Source: Gemmata sp. (GTDB lineage Bacteria > Planctomycetota > Planctomycetia > Gemmatales > Gemmataceae). From it: a stretch of 50,001 nt of DNA. The stretch covers positions 1 to 50,001 of the forward strand of contig JANWYJ010000001.1 of assembly GCA_025055115.1 (NCBI GenBank). The letters are read 5' to 3'. A program made the translations under genes and the position numbers. This document shows positions 1-8,138 of the stretch, one piece after another. The notes beneath the pieces are model-generated. The model saw only the letters and a list, made by a program, of their open reading frames with translations, made no database searches and was not told the origin of the DNA. Each line of letters begins with the position of its first letter. The first letter of the stretch is position 1.

Positions 1-238
1 GGATCGGAAGCTGATTCTCCCCCCAGCAATTTTCCCCCCCGCAAGCAGACTGCGCAGCGACCACAGGGCCGATCGCGGCTTCTGAGACAAGTTGACGGAT
101 TGTTCGGAAAAGGGTGATTATGGCAATCCGACGAGCACAAACTCCCCGGCGGGTGCCCAACGCCAACATTTCTGGCACGCAGCAACCGCGGAAAGCAGGC
201 AAATTCTCAATATCCCCCTCTCGAATGGAGGCACCCTG

Positions 239-595
239 ATGCGCATCGTGTTCGCTTGCTTCGCCGTCGCCGCGGTGGTTTCATCGGCACTGGCTCAGCC
301 CACGCCCAACTACCCGGTGCCCCACCCCAACCCGGTTCCGCCTCCCCCCACCTACAACGGCCCCCCCGGGCCTGCCATTCCGATCTACAAAAGTGGTGGC
401 GTCGTCACTGGGAGGAATGGCTACTACACCTACGACACCGGCGATTGGCTCTTGGGCGGCGGCGCTGTTACGCGGCAGAATGGCTTTTTCACGATGGCTT
501 ATCCCGTTCCCCAGGCCATCATTGTCGGCGAAGTCTACCCGCTTGTACCTTCGGGCAGCCATCGTTTCCGCAAGCATGGAATCTTCCACCGCTAA
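239..595 (+). CDS. Small secreted proline-rich protein, unknown function
   Basis: The 118-residue product has a clear Sec signal peptide (hydrophobic residues 4-18, likely cleavage after SALA at residue 19). A proline-rich linker (about 20-48) follows, then a Gly/Tyr-rich region holding two similar short motifs (GRNGYYTYDTG near 58 and RQNGFFTMAYP near 79). The ATG at 239 is preferred over an upstream in-frame start because GGAG lies 9 bases before it and because the signal peptide begins there. I do not recognise a family. An exported, possibly surface-exposed small protein is inferred. It stands alone, with 214 bp before the next gene. Confidence 0.6.
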   Translation: MRIVFACFAVAAVVSSALAQPTPNYPVPHPNPVPPPPTYNGPPGPAIPIYKSGGVVTGRNGYYTYDTGDWLLGGGAVTRQNGFFTMAYPVPQAIIVGEVYPLVPSGSHRFRKHGIFHR

Positions 596-809
596 CCCTT
601 CCACCCCCGGGCCGCCCAGCAGCGGACGCGACGCCCCTTCCACCCAAGTGCTGGGCGTCGCAGGTCGAACTATCGAGCCGACCGTGGACAGGACGCGGCA
701 ATCCCCTCTTCCGCGGAAGGCCAGGTGTAACCGCGGATCGAGTCACCCTGACCGCCGAGAGTCCCAGAGTACCGCAGACCGATGAGCGGATGGTTCCTAT
801 CATGCCTTT

Positions 810-2102
810 ATGGTACCACGCCGCGATGACTCCCTACCGACGATCCGCTGCGGGATGGTGGGTTTCGGTATGATTTTCGACGAAACCTACCGCCCGGTCT
901 TTGAAACCCGGGCGGACCATCCGCTCTACACGCCGGCCACCGGTCCAGTCGCGATCCAATTGGCCGCGGTCGCTTCGCGCACAGGTGTGCGTGCTGCCCG
1001 CTACCTGGAGTCGGCCGCTGGGCAACGGCACCCCTTTGCCAACTTCGCCGGCCCCGACGCAGTCCAGCGCCTGTTAGAAAGTGGTGTGGATGTGGTCTGC
1101 GTGGCCACCCCGGACGACCGGCACTTCGCCCCCGCCCGCGCGGCCCTGGAGGCCGGCAAGCACGTTCTGATCGAAAAGCCCTCAGTGCTGTCGTTGGCCG
1201 AACTCGACGAACTGACCCAACTGGCGAACCAGCGCGGGGTTTTGGCGAAGGTGGTTTACCACAAACTCGCCGATCCCGACCACAAAAAACTCCGCACCCT
1301 CTACCACGACGGCATTCTGCAGCACGTGAATAATGGTTATTGCTCGCTGCTGGAGCCGAAGTCGATCAGCGGCAGCCAATTCGCGGAGTGGATCCGTGGC
1401 CGGAACCCAGCCACCTATGTGGCGGTGCATTACCTGAAGCTCATCGACTTCAGCTTCGGCCCCACCTGGTCGCTCCATCGCATCACCGCGACCGGTCAGA
1501 GGGGCTTGGTCGGTCCGGCCGATGGCCCCACCTGGGATTCCGTGCAATTGCAAGTGGTCTACCAATATCCGGATGGGCGTGAAGCCGCCTTCGACATTCA
1601 TACTAGTTGGGTGACCCCCGAGAACTTCCCGGGCTATGTGGAGCAGGAAGTGCAATTTCGCTTCGATAACGCCGTCTGGAACGCCCACCAACGCAAGCGG
1701 GGGGTGGAAGTGACCGTGGAGAACCGCACTCCCGGCGAACTCAAGTACACCCCCAACTATCATTACAACGGAACGTTCCTCGAGCCGTGGGGCGAGCGCA
1801 CACAACGCGGTTATGGGATCGAGGTGATCGAGCGGTTCTTTCAGGAAGTGGCCTTTGTCGAATACGGCGGCCCTGCTCCGGAGCGATCCCAACGACTGCA
1901 CCAGATGCGGGCGTTAACGTATAACGATCTGAGCGCTGATCGCCGGTGTGTGGCCATCGTTCAAGCCCTGGAGGCGATTCTCGCCAAGGCCGCATCCGGT
2001 GTTCCCGGCTGTGTCGTGAAAGTGAACACCCCTGCGGGCGGTTTGGTCCTGTATGAACCGGGGAACGTGACGCCGCTTGTACTCTACGCCCCGCGTGTGT
2101 AA
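810..2102 (+). CDS. Gfo/Idh/MocA-family NAD(P)-dependent oxidoreductase
   Basis: The 430-residue protein begins with a Rossmann fold: the dinucleotide-binding glycines are in GMVGFGMIF at about 15-23, and the family's EKP motif is at 122-124 (in HVLIEKPSVLS). The remainder is the mixed alpha/beta substrate domain, with a candidate catalytic His in the VHYLKLIDF stretch. Members oxidise or reduce sugars, inositols or related polyols in the cytoplasm. The substrate cannot be read from sequence. The stop is followed within 2 bases by the next ATG, and the aminotransferase and a metal permease follow with short gaps, so a three-gene operon is likely. No strong Shine-Dalgarno precedes the ATG. Confidence 0.85.
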   Translation: MVPRRDDSLPTIRCGMVGFGMIFDETYRPVFETRADHPLYTPATGPVAIQLAAVASRTGVRAARYLESAAGQRHPFANFAGPDAVQRLLESGVDVVCVATPDDRHFAPARAALEAGKHVLIEKPSVLSLAELDELTQLANQRGVLAKVVYHKLADPDHKKLRTLYHDGILQHVNNGYCSLLEPKSISGSQFAEWIRGRNPATYVAVHYLKLIDFSFGPTWSLHRITATGQRGLVGPADGPTWDSVQLQVVYQYPDGREAAFDIHTSWVTPENFPGYVEQEVQFRFDNAVWNAHQRKRGVEVTVENRTPGELKYTPNYHYNGTFLEPWGERTQRGYGIEVIERFFQEVAFVEYGGPAPERSQRLHQMRALTYNDLSADRRCVAIVQALEAILAKAASGVPGCVVKVNTPAGGLVLYEPGNVTPLVLYAPRV

Positions 2103-2149
2103 GCATGAAGAACGACCCGCCGCATCCATCCCGATGGGAGAGCCTCGGC

Positions 2150-3541
2150 ATGATCCCGCCGCCCATTCAGCACCTCCACGAGAGTACGTCGAACGAACTG
2201 CGCCGCATCAACACGCGCACCGAACCCCACGCCTTGCGCACCTTCACGCCCACGCAAGCGGTCCTCGCCGCCAGTGCCGGCATCTATCACTGGACGCCCG
2301 AAGGCCGGCGCTTGTACGACTTCACGTCGGGCGTGTTGGTCGCCAATCTGGGGCACAACCCCGCCGCGTGGATGGAGCGATTTCAGCAGTACATGGGTTG
2401 GGAAAGCCCGCCGGCCCGTCCGGGAGTGCCCCGTGGCTTTCGCCCCGCCCTGCCCATGACCGCCTACAACGCCATCACCCCCATCGAAGTGCAAGCCAAT
2501 ACCCGGCTGCTTGACGTGTTGCAGCAATCCCCGGGGGGCAAGCGGATGGAGCAAGTGCTGTGGGCGGCTTCGGGTTCGGAAGCCATCCAGAAGGCACTCT
2601 GGGCGGCGATGGCCCGCGATCGTTCCCGGCCGATGATTCTTGCGACCCGCTATGGCTTTCATGGCAAAAAGGGGCTGGCTAATGCCGTCACCGGCAGCGA
2701 GACCGACGCCGAACGCGATCCGCGCGTCCGCTTCATCAGCTTCCCGATGCACGAATGCCGCGATCTGAGCCGGCGGGATGAACCGTTCGATCCCACACCC
2801 TATCAGAGGGAACTCGAAGCTCTTGTCCACCAATTTGGCCGTAAGCTCGGCACACTCATCACCGAGCCGTACCTGGGCGGCGGCGGTTCGTATCATCCCC
2901 CCCCCGCCTATCTGCAACTACTCGAACGCTTCTGCCGCGAACACGATCTGGTGTTCATCCTCGATGAAGTGCAATCGAACTTCGGCCGTACCGGAGCGCT
3001 GTTTGCCTTCTCCACCTACGGCATTGAACCGGACATCGTCGTCTTGGGCAAAGGGCTGGGGAACGGTGTGCCGGTGGCTGCCGCCGTGGGCCGATCCGAC
3101 ATCCTCAGCGCCCTCGACTACGGCGAAGGCTCCGATACCTGGAGCGCCAACCCGTTGTGTTGTGCGTCCGTCTTGGCGACGCTCGACGAGTTCGCAGCCC
3201 ACGACATTCTGGGCGCCATGCAGGAAAGTTCTGCCATCCTCGAACGGGGGCTGGTCGAGCTGAAAGAATGCCCCTGTGTCGCCTATGTCCGCGGCGAACG
3301 GGGCGGAATGGTCTGGGGCATCGAATTCCAGGACTATGCCGGTCAGACCGCCACGCACTGGGCCAATGCCTTCGTCCTGGCGTGCTATCAAGGCGATGGC
3401 CCTGAACACGACGGTATCCATCTGCTCGGGCCTTTGGCTAAGAAGGTAGTACGGGTGGCTCCGCCCCTGGTGATCTCCCCCCAAGAAGCGCGAGAGTCGA
3501 TGGCACTGATGCACCGCGCCGCCCGACGGATGCTGAGCTGA
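2150..3541 (+). CDS. Class III (acetylornithine/GABA-type) PLP aminotransferase
   Basis: This PLP-dependent fold-type I enzyme transfers an amino group between an omega- or alpha-amino donor and a keto acid or aldehyde. The class III hallmarks are present: FILDEVQSNFGRTG, with the PLP-contacting Asp near residue 272, and the Schiff-base lysine in VVLGKGLGNGVP near residue 301. I chose ATG 2150 because GGGAG lies about 10 bases upstream. An in-frame ATG at 2105, 2 bases after the preceding stop, would add 15 residues but lacks a ribosome-binding site. The tight linkage to a Gfo/Idh dehydrogenase suggests successive oxidation and transamination of one substrate (inference). Exact substrate unknown. 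Confidence 0.85.
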   Translation: MIPPPIQHLHESTSNELRRINTRTEPHALRTFTPTQAVLAASAGIYHWTPEGRRLYDFTSGVLVANLGHNPAAWMERFQQYMGWESPPARPGVPRGFRPALPMTAYNAITPIEVQANTRLLDVLQQSPGGKRMEQVLWAASGSEAIQKALWAAMARDRSRPMILATRYGFHGKKGLANAVTGSETDAERDPRVRFISFPMHECRDLSRRDEPFDPTPYQRELEALVHQFGRKLGTLITEPYLGGGGSYHPPPAYLQLLERFCREHDLVFILDEVQSNFGRTGALFAFSTYGIEPDIVVLGKGLGNGVPVAAAVGRSDILSALDYGEGSDTWSANPLCCASVLATLDEFAAHDILGAMQESSAILERGLVELKECPCVAYVRGERGGMVWGIEFQDYAGQTATHWANAFVLACYQGDGPEHDGIHLLGPLAKKVVRVAPPLVISPQEARESMALMHRAARRMLS

Positions 3542-3555
3542 ATTGAGGCCCTGCA

Positions 3556-4560
3556 ATGCCCGACGTTTATCTGGGTGAGCTAATCCGCTGGTTGGCTTTG
3601 ACCTTGGGGACGGAATTGTTCGTCGTCAAGTGTCTCATCACGCTGGTGGTGATGTGCTTGCTCTGCGGCATGGTGGGGGCCATGGTGGTCGGGAATCGGA
3701 TGGCGTTTTTTAGCGACGCGATGGCCCACTGTGCTTTTGCCGGCATCGCGTTGGGCTACTTAAGTGTCGTTTTCAGCCACAGCAGCCGGGCCACGGCCAG
3801 TTGGTTAGTCCCCCTGGTGATGGTGCTCTTCGGAATCGCCATCGGCGCGGCGATGGTCTATGTGCGCGACCGCACCGGACTAGCCCACGATACCGTGATT
3901 GGCGTCTTTTTCGCTCTGGCCTTGGGCTTTGGGGCGATGCTCGTGCGGCTCGTTCGTGAGGTGAGCAATGTGGACCTTGAAACCTTCCTCTTTGGCAATC
4001 TGTTTTTGATCCCCGAGAGTGATTTGTTGTTGCTGCTGCTAGCCCTGGTGTTGGTGGCCGTGGTGTTTTTAGGGCGGTACAACCAATTGATGTTCGCCAG
4101 TTTCAATCCGAGTTTGGCGCGAACACGGCGGATGAATGTAACGATGAACAATTACCTGTTCATCATTGTACTGGCCTTGGTGGTGAATCTGTCGATCAAA
4201 GCGGTGGGAGCACTTCTGATCAACGCTCTGCTGGTCGTGCCAGCAGCGGCCGCCGCAAATGTGTCGCGGAATTTGCGGCAAATGTTCTGGTTGACGGTGG
4301 CCTTCAGTCTGACCGCGGGGTTGGTGGGTTATTGGGTCAGTTCGCGCTTCACCCTTTCGATCGGCAGTGTGCGTAACGTCAGTTTCGGCCCCAGTGGGGT
4401 GATTGTGGTCGCCACGGTGGGGTTGTTTTTTGCCTCAATGGCCGTCGCCGCGGTGTGGAACCGCTTTGCCCCGATTTTCGGGGCCCCGCAATTTCGTCGC
4501 CCGATGCACAATCCCCACGACCCCTGTGGTGTGGATCACCCCTTCGGCCCTTGCCCATAA
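3556..4560 (+). CDS. Zn/Mn/Fe-type ABC transporter permease (ABC-3 family)
   Basis: This 334-residue, very hydrophobic protein has about nine predicted membrane helices, with the ABC-3 pattern near the start (MVVGNRMAFFSDAMAHCAFAG, then AHDTVIGVFFALALGFG) and the conserved KAVGALLINALLVVPAAAA stretch in the second half. The family is the membrane subunit of ZnuABC/MntABC-type importers of divalent metal. GAGG lies 8 bases before the ATG, and the gene starts 14 bp after the aminotransferase. No ATPase or substrate-binding protein gene is adjacent, so the partners must be elsewhere if the importer works. The C-terminus is His/Asp/Cys-bearing (HNPHDPCGVDHPF), a possible metal ligand tail. Confidence 0.85.
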   Translation: MPDVYLGELIRWLALTLGTELFVVKCLITLVVMCLLCGMVGAMVVGNRMAFFSDAMAHCAFAGIALGYLSVVFSHSSRATASWLVPLVMVLFGIAIGAAMVYVRDRTGLAHDTVIGVFFALALGFGAMLVRLVREVSNVDLETFLFGNLFLIPESDLLLLLLALVLVAVVFLGRYNQLMFASFNPSLARTRRMNVTMNNYLFIIVLALVVNLSIKAVGALLINALLVVPAAAAANVSRNLRQMFWLTVAFSLTAGLVGYWVSSRFTLSIGSVRNVSFGPSGVIVVATVGLFFASMAVAAVWNRFAPIFGAPQFRRPMHNPHDPCGVDHPFGPCP

Positions 4561-4779
4561 AAGCCCCACCAGCCATCGCAGGTGCCCGGAGGATGAAACC
4601 GAAGCAGCGAAGCGGCTAAAGAAAAATCGCCTCGCGCGTCTGCCAACCGCAAGCCGATCGGTGACGCGCAGCTGGGATGGCCCAGGGAGGCTTTGAGAGA
4701 ATAGCCTGCCAGCGCGAACTGCGCGCGGCGGTATGTGCGTAGTTAAGTGCGTAGTAATGTTGTCCGAACGTCCCGGTTC
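4561..4779. other. Intergenic region with a short head duplication
   Basis: No gene is visible between the ABC permease and the YcgR-like permease. A 12-bp unit (GTGCGTAGTTAA, 4735-4746) is followed directly by a near copy with one base deleted (4747-4757), about 20 bases before the likely ATG of the next gene. A GC-rich inverted element (AGCGCGAACTGCGCGC) lies at about 4711-4726. I see no recognisable riboswitch. Confidence 0.4.
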
Positions 4780-5769
4780 ATGGGTGTTCCGGTGGAGCCA
4801 ATACTCGACTTTCTGAAAATTTTTAGCTCCATTCTGTGGGAAGCGCTGCCATTCATTATCCTCGGGGCGATTGTCGCGGGGATTTTGGAGGAATTCCTCC
4901 CGCAGGAATTCATCACTCGCTTTTTGCCATCGTCGGTGGTGCCGGCGGTGATGATTGGAGCGGCGCTGGGTTTACTGTTTCCCATGTGCGAATGCGGCAT
5001 TGTCGTGGTCATGCGGCGGCTGCTCCGCAAAGGTTTGCCGCTGTCGTGCTGCATTGCGTATATGCTGGCCGGGCCGATCATCAATGGCGTGGTCATTTTT
5101 AGCACTTGGATCGCCTTCCGCGATCACGGGATTGGCCCGGAGATGGTCGGGCTGCGGGTTGGTATGGCGTTTGTCATCGCCACCATCACAGGATTGGTCG
5201 TGCACCTGCAATACCGTCAACATGGCTACGCCCTTCTGCACCCTCTGGCGATTCCCCCGGCGACTCCCGAGCCACACACGGGTTCCACGAACGGACCCAA
5301 CGGGCTGGCCGCGCCGCGGCCGTCGCTGTTCAGCCGTCTTGGCAACATCTCCGCCACGGCCTTACACGATTTCGTGGATATTACGATGTTCCTCATTCTC
5401 GGGGCGGTGCTGGCAGCGGTGGTCCGTTCCTACGTCACCGAGTCGCAGATCGAAAGCTTCTCCCGCGATCAGCCGTTTCTCTCCATCCCGGCCATGATGC
5501 TATTGGGCTTTTTGATGTGCCTGTGTAGCGAAGCCGATGCCTTTGTTGCCGCCAGCTTCACTAAGATGCACATTACCGCCAAACTGGCGTTTCTCGTGTT
5601 CGGGCCTATGCTCGACATCAAGTTGCTCTTGATGTACACCCGGGTTTTCCGCGTGCGGCTGATCGTCACTATTGTGCTGTGCGAAGTCCTGCTCACTTTG
5701 GCGTTGTGCATCCTGGTGCACCTGGTCTATCAGGCCAATGGCTGGACCGGTTTACCACCGGGAGTGTGA
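4780..5769 (+). CDS. UPF0718 (YcgR/YraQ-like) membrane permease
   Basis: The 329-residue integral membrane protein has about eight helices in two homologous halves. Each half carries a family Cys motif: FPMCECG in the first and LCSEADAF in the second, matching the CxCG and CS-DAF signatures of the UPF0718/DUF318 family, which includes ArsP and Bacillus YcgR. A role in export or import of a small compound or metal(loid) is inferred; the substrate is not readable. A GTG at 4747 is a possible earlier start, but it lies in a tandem repeat and adds non-conserved residues, so ATG 4780 is preferred. The partner protein typical of this family follows at 5957. Confidence 0.8.
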   Translation: MGVPVEPILDFLKIFSSILWEALPFIILGAIVAGILEEFLPQEFITRFLPSSVVPAVMIGAALGLLFPMCECGIVVVMRRLLRKGLPLSCCIAYMLAGPIINGVVIFSTWIAFRDHGIGPEMVGLRVGMAFVIATITGLVVHLQYRQHGYALLHPLAIPPATPEPHTGSTNGPNGLAAPRPSLFSRLGNISATALHDFVDITMFLILGAVLAAVVRSYVTESQIESFSRDQPFLSIPAMMLLGFLMCLCSEADAFVAASFTKMHITAKLAFLVFGPMLDIKLLLMYTRVFRVRLIVTIVLCEVLLTLALCILVHLVYQANGWTGLPPGV

Positions 5770-5912
5770 AAGCCGCGGCGTTGCACCCGACCAGAACCAT
5801 CCGATGCAGTGAGGCCCAAGAGATTTTGACCGTCGAGGTGATTTTCCAAACACCGCTCATGGTGTGAAGAGGCACTGATTTTCCTACCTTTTTCGAGTTT
5901 TGTAACAACCTT

Positions 5913-5931
5913 GAGAATGACATTCATGAAC
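5913..5931. promoter_or_regulatory. Candidate Fur/Zur-family operator
   Basis: A perfect inverted repeat GAATG-A-CATTC (5915-5925) sits inside a 19-bp stretch that matches the classic Fur box (GATAATGATAATCATTATC) at 14 of 19 positions. Its left half fits the 7-1-7 pattern TGANAAT exactly. It lies 26 bases before the ATG of the YcgQ-like gene, where a repressor would block transcription. One site of this quality is expected by chance somewhere in a window this size, so position is the main argument. Confidence 0.4.
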
Positions 5932-5956
5932 ACCCGCTGGCCGCGGAGGGAGAACG

Positions 5957-6964
5957 ATGGCACACAGTCATTTGGGTTGTCAGTCGCCGCGGGATTATTT
6001 CACCGAACAGTTGCTCACCATTCTCGTGTGCGGCGGCTTGGGTTTTGTCGGCGTCTCCATGTATCTCAACGGCATGCTGATACACATCCTGGCACCGCAA
6101 TTTCATACTGCAGTGCTGGTCGGCAGCACCGCGGTATTGGTGCTGGTGGTGATTCGGGCGCTAGTCGTGTGGCGGGAAGCGGGGGCCTTGCAAGCAGCCG
6201 AGGGGATGAATTGTCAAGAGAATCATGTGCACACCGCGGCCTGCAACCATCTGCCCGGCTTACCGGGCGGGGATGCAACCGCCGATGACCACGCGCACAG
6301 CCATGATCTGTCGTGGGTGTTCACGCGCATGCTCATTCTGGCCTTCCCGATCCTCTTGTATGCCTTCGGCATTCCCAATTCCGGCTTCAGCATGGAATGG
6401 CAACTGCGCAAAGCCGGCAACGATGTGGCCCTTGACCCCGAAACACTCAAGAAGCTCGCAGAAGAATCGGCCCGACCGTCCGACAAACTGACGATCGAAC
6501 CCGATGGCACGCGGATTCAAGTTCTCCTTCACCCCACCGGAATGGAGATCAAGGAAATCACAACCCCCAGTGGCGAAGTCAAGTACATTCCGCTGCCGGG
6601 AGCGGGTGAAGAAATGCGTTTCAACACCCTCAATGAAGCAGCCTATGACCCCGATAAACGCAAAGCCTACTCGGGGCAAACCGCGATCATGGAGGGACGC
6701 TTCAAACGGCTCGACGACAAAGAATTCACCCTCTTCCGCCTCAAGATGACCTGCTGCGGTGCCGATACCGTGCCCCTGAAAGTTCGCATCATTGCTCCCC
6801 TGGCAGTCAACGGCTTCAACGATTTCGATTGGGTCCGCGTCAAAGGCGTCATTCAGTTCATCAAAGCTCCGGGGCAAGACCGTTACACGCCCGTGTTGGT
6901 TCTAGGCGGTATCGGCGAAGATGATATCCGCCGCGTGGAAGTTCGCAACGAGTACGAATTCTGA
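5957..6964 (+). CDS. TIGR03943 / UPF0703 (YcgQ-like) permease partner
   Basis: The 335-residue protein has two N-terminal helices (about 18-35 and 47-68), a His-rich loop (residues about 83-120, with several His and Cys: ENHVHTAACNH, DDHAHSHD), a third helix (about 122-140), and a large soluble C-terminal domain containing the family's MTCCGADTVPLKVRI motif near 271. This is the domain order of TIGR03943 proteins, which are encoded beside UPF0718 permeases, as in the ycgR-ycgQ pair of Bacillus subtilis. The His-rich loop suggests metal binding (inference). A strong Shine-Dalgarno (GGAGGGAGA) precedes ATG 5957. A Fur-like palindrome lies just upstream. Confidence 0.8.
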   Translation: MAHSHLGCQSPRDYFTEQLLTILVCGGLGFVGVSMYLNGMLIHILAPQFHTAVLVGSTAVLVLVVIRALVVWREAGALQAAEGMNCQENHVHTAACNHLPGLPGGDATADDHAHSHDLSWVFTRMLILAFPILLYAFGIPNSGFSMEWQLRKAGNDVALDPETLKKLAEESARPSDKLTIEPDGTRIQVLLHPTGMEIKEITTPSGEVKYIPLPGAGEEMRFNTLNEAAYDPDKRKAYSGQTAIMEGRFKRLDDKEFTLFRLKMTCCGADTVPLKVRIIAPLAVNGFNDFDWVRVKGVIQFIKAPGQDRYTPVLVLGGIGEDDIRRVEVRNEYEF

Positions 6965-7163
6965 GATTGTCGCGCCAGTTTCTCCGCGCCGCGTGGTGTC
7001 TCCAGGCGGCGCAGTGGGAATATCTCACCGCGCTGCCACGGCGTACACATCGCAGGCTATTGGCACTTGCCAACATTTATGGCACTGGCCAGCATATCTC
7101 GAGGCTCGGCGCACGGACTATGCTCCGCTGGGAAAGGTTTGGAAGAAGAATCGCTCCTGCTCG
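6965..7163. other. Convergent intergenic region
   Basis: The region separates the 3' ends of the YcgQ-like gene and the minus-strand cytochrome module. It holds an imperfect direct repeat of about 16 bp (GGCACTTGCCAACAT near 7062 and GGCACTGGCCAGCAT at 7081). No gene and no convincing terminator with a T-tract is seen. Confidence 0.35.
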
Positions 7164-8108
7164 TCAACGGACGACACTTCGGAAATACGCGAACAAATCG
7201 GCGACATCCTGGTGGCTGAGTTCTTTCTCCAGACCCTCGGGCATCAGGGATCGGCCAGTTGAGCGGAGTGACGCCACGTTTGAGCGCAGAATGACCTCCT
7301 CTTTCCCATCAGCTAAGCGCAGTGTGAGGCTGGTGGGTGTTTCAGTAGCAATGACGCCTTGGAGCACGCGTTCATCGCTGGTCACAACGGTGTAAGCGAC
7401 ATAGCGGGGATCAACCTCGCGATTGGGGTCGAAGATGGCGACCAACAGATCGTCGCCGGATTTGTTGGGCAGAGTGGCGACGAGGTTGGCGCCCACATCG
7501 TTGCCGAAACCGTCGAGCCTGTGGCAGGCCGCACAGGTTTTGCGGAACACCGTCTGGCCTTTGGCCGGGTCGCCCTTGAGTTCCAAGGCGGGGAAGTAGG
7601 TTTTCACGACCTTGGCCCGATCGGTATCGGTGCGTTGGAACACAGCCACAGCTTTGGCGCGGATCGTCGCGTTGGGATGGTTTTGCAGCTGTTGAATCTG
7701 CGCCGAAGTGAACTCGTGGACACTCACTTTCTTCGCTTCCACCGCGGCCAAAAGCGTCCGCACCCGCTCGGGGCGACTGATTAGCGCGGCCAGAACTTCT
7801 GCGCGAATGGTGGGGCCGTAGCCGGACCAGTTTTTCAGCAGCCGCTCCCCCACGGAGGGATCGGTGTGAGTCGAAAGCATTTGGATGATGGCGATTTGCA
7901 CCTCCGGCGGGGTATGGGGGGTGAGCTGATCGGTGAGTGCCGCGGCGGTTTCAAAAGGACCGTAAGCCAACCAATTCGCAGCGCGAACCCGGGCGGCGGG
8001 GGTGGCGTTCGCATCGCGGACCACGGTGGCCGCTTGATCGAAGCGTGTCCGCAACTGAGCCATGACGGCGGCAGCCTCTGTAGGCGGTTGGCTCCACCAC
8101 CGCGGCAA
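7164..8108 (-). pseudogene. HEAT/cytochrome c module severed from the upstream fusion protein by an in-frame TAG
   Basis: This open stretch continues the 8139-11390 gene in the same frame. Exactly one stop codon (TAG, 8139-8141) and ten further sense codons separate them. It carries HEAT-like helical repeats (about 1-170), then a PVC-type cytochrome c domain with heme motif CAACH (codons at 7521-7535) and the distal methionine region ending in GRSLMPEGLEKELSHQDVADLFAYF, typical of the C-terminus of PVC dehydrogenases. The first possible initiator here is a TTG at 8108 with no ribosome-binding site, so independent translation is unlikely. Without this part the upstream protein lacks its heme domain. 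Either a recent nonsense mutation, readthrough, or a sequencing error. Confidence 0.75.
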
Positions 8109-8138
8109 TGGTAACGGGGACCCGCGCAGCCCCTGCCC

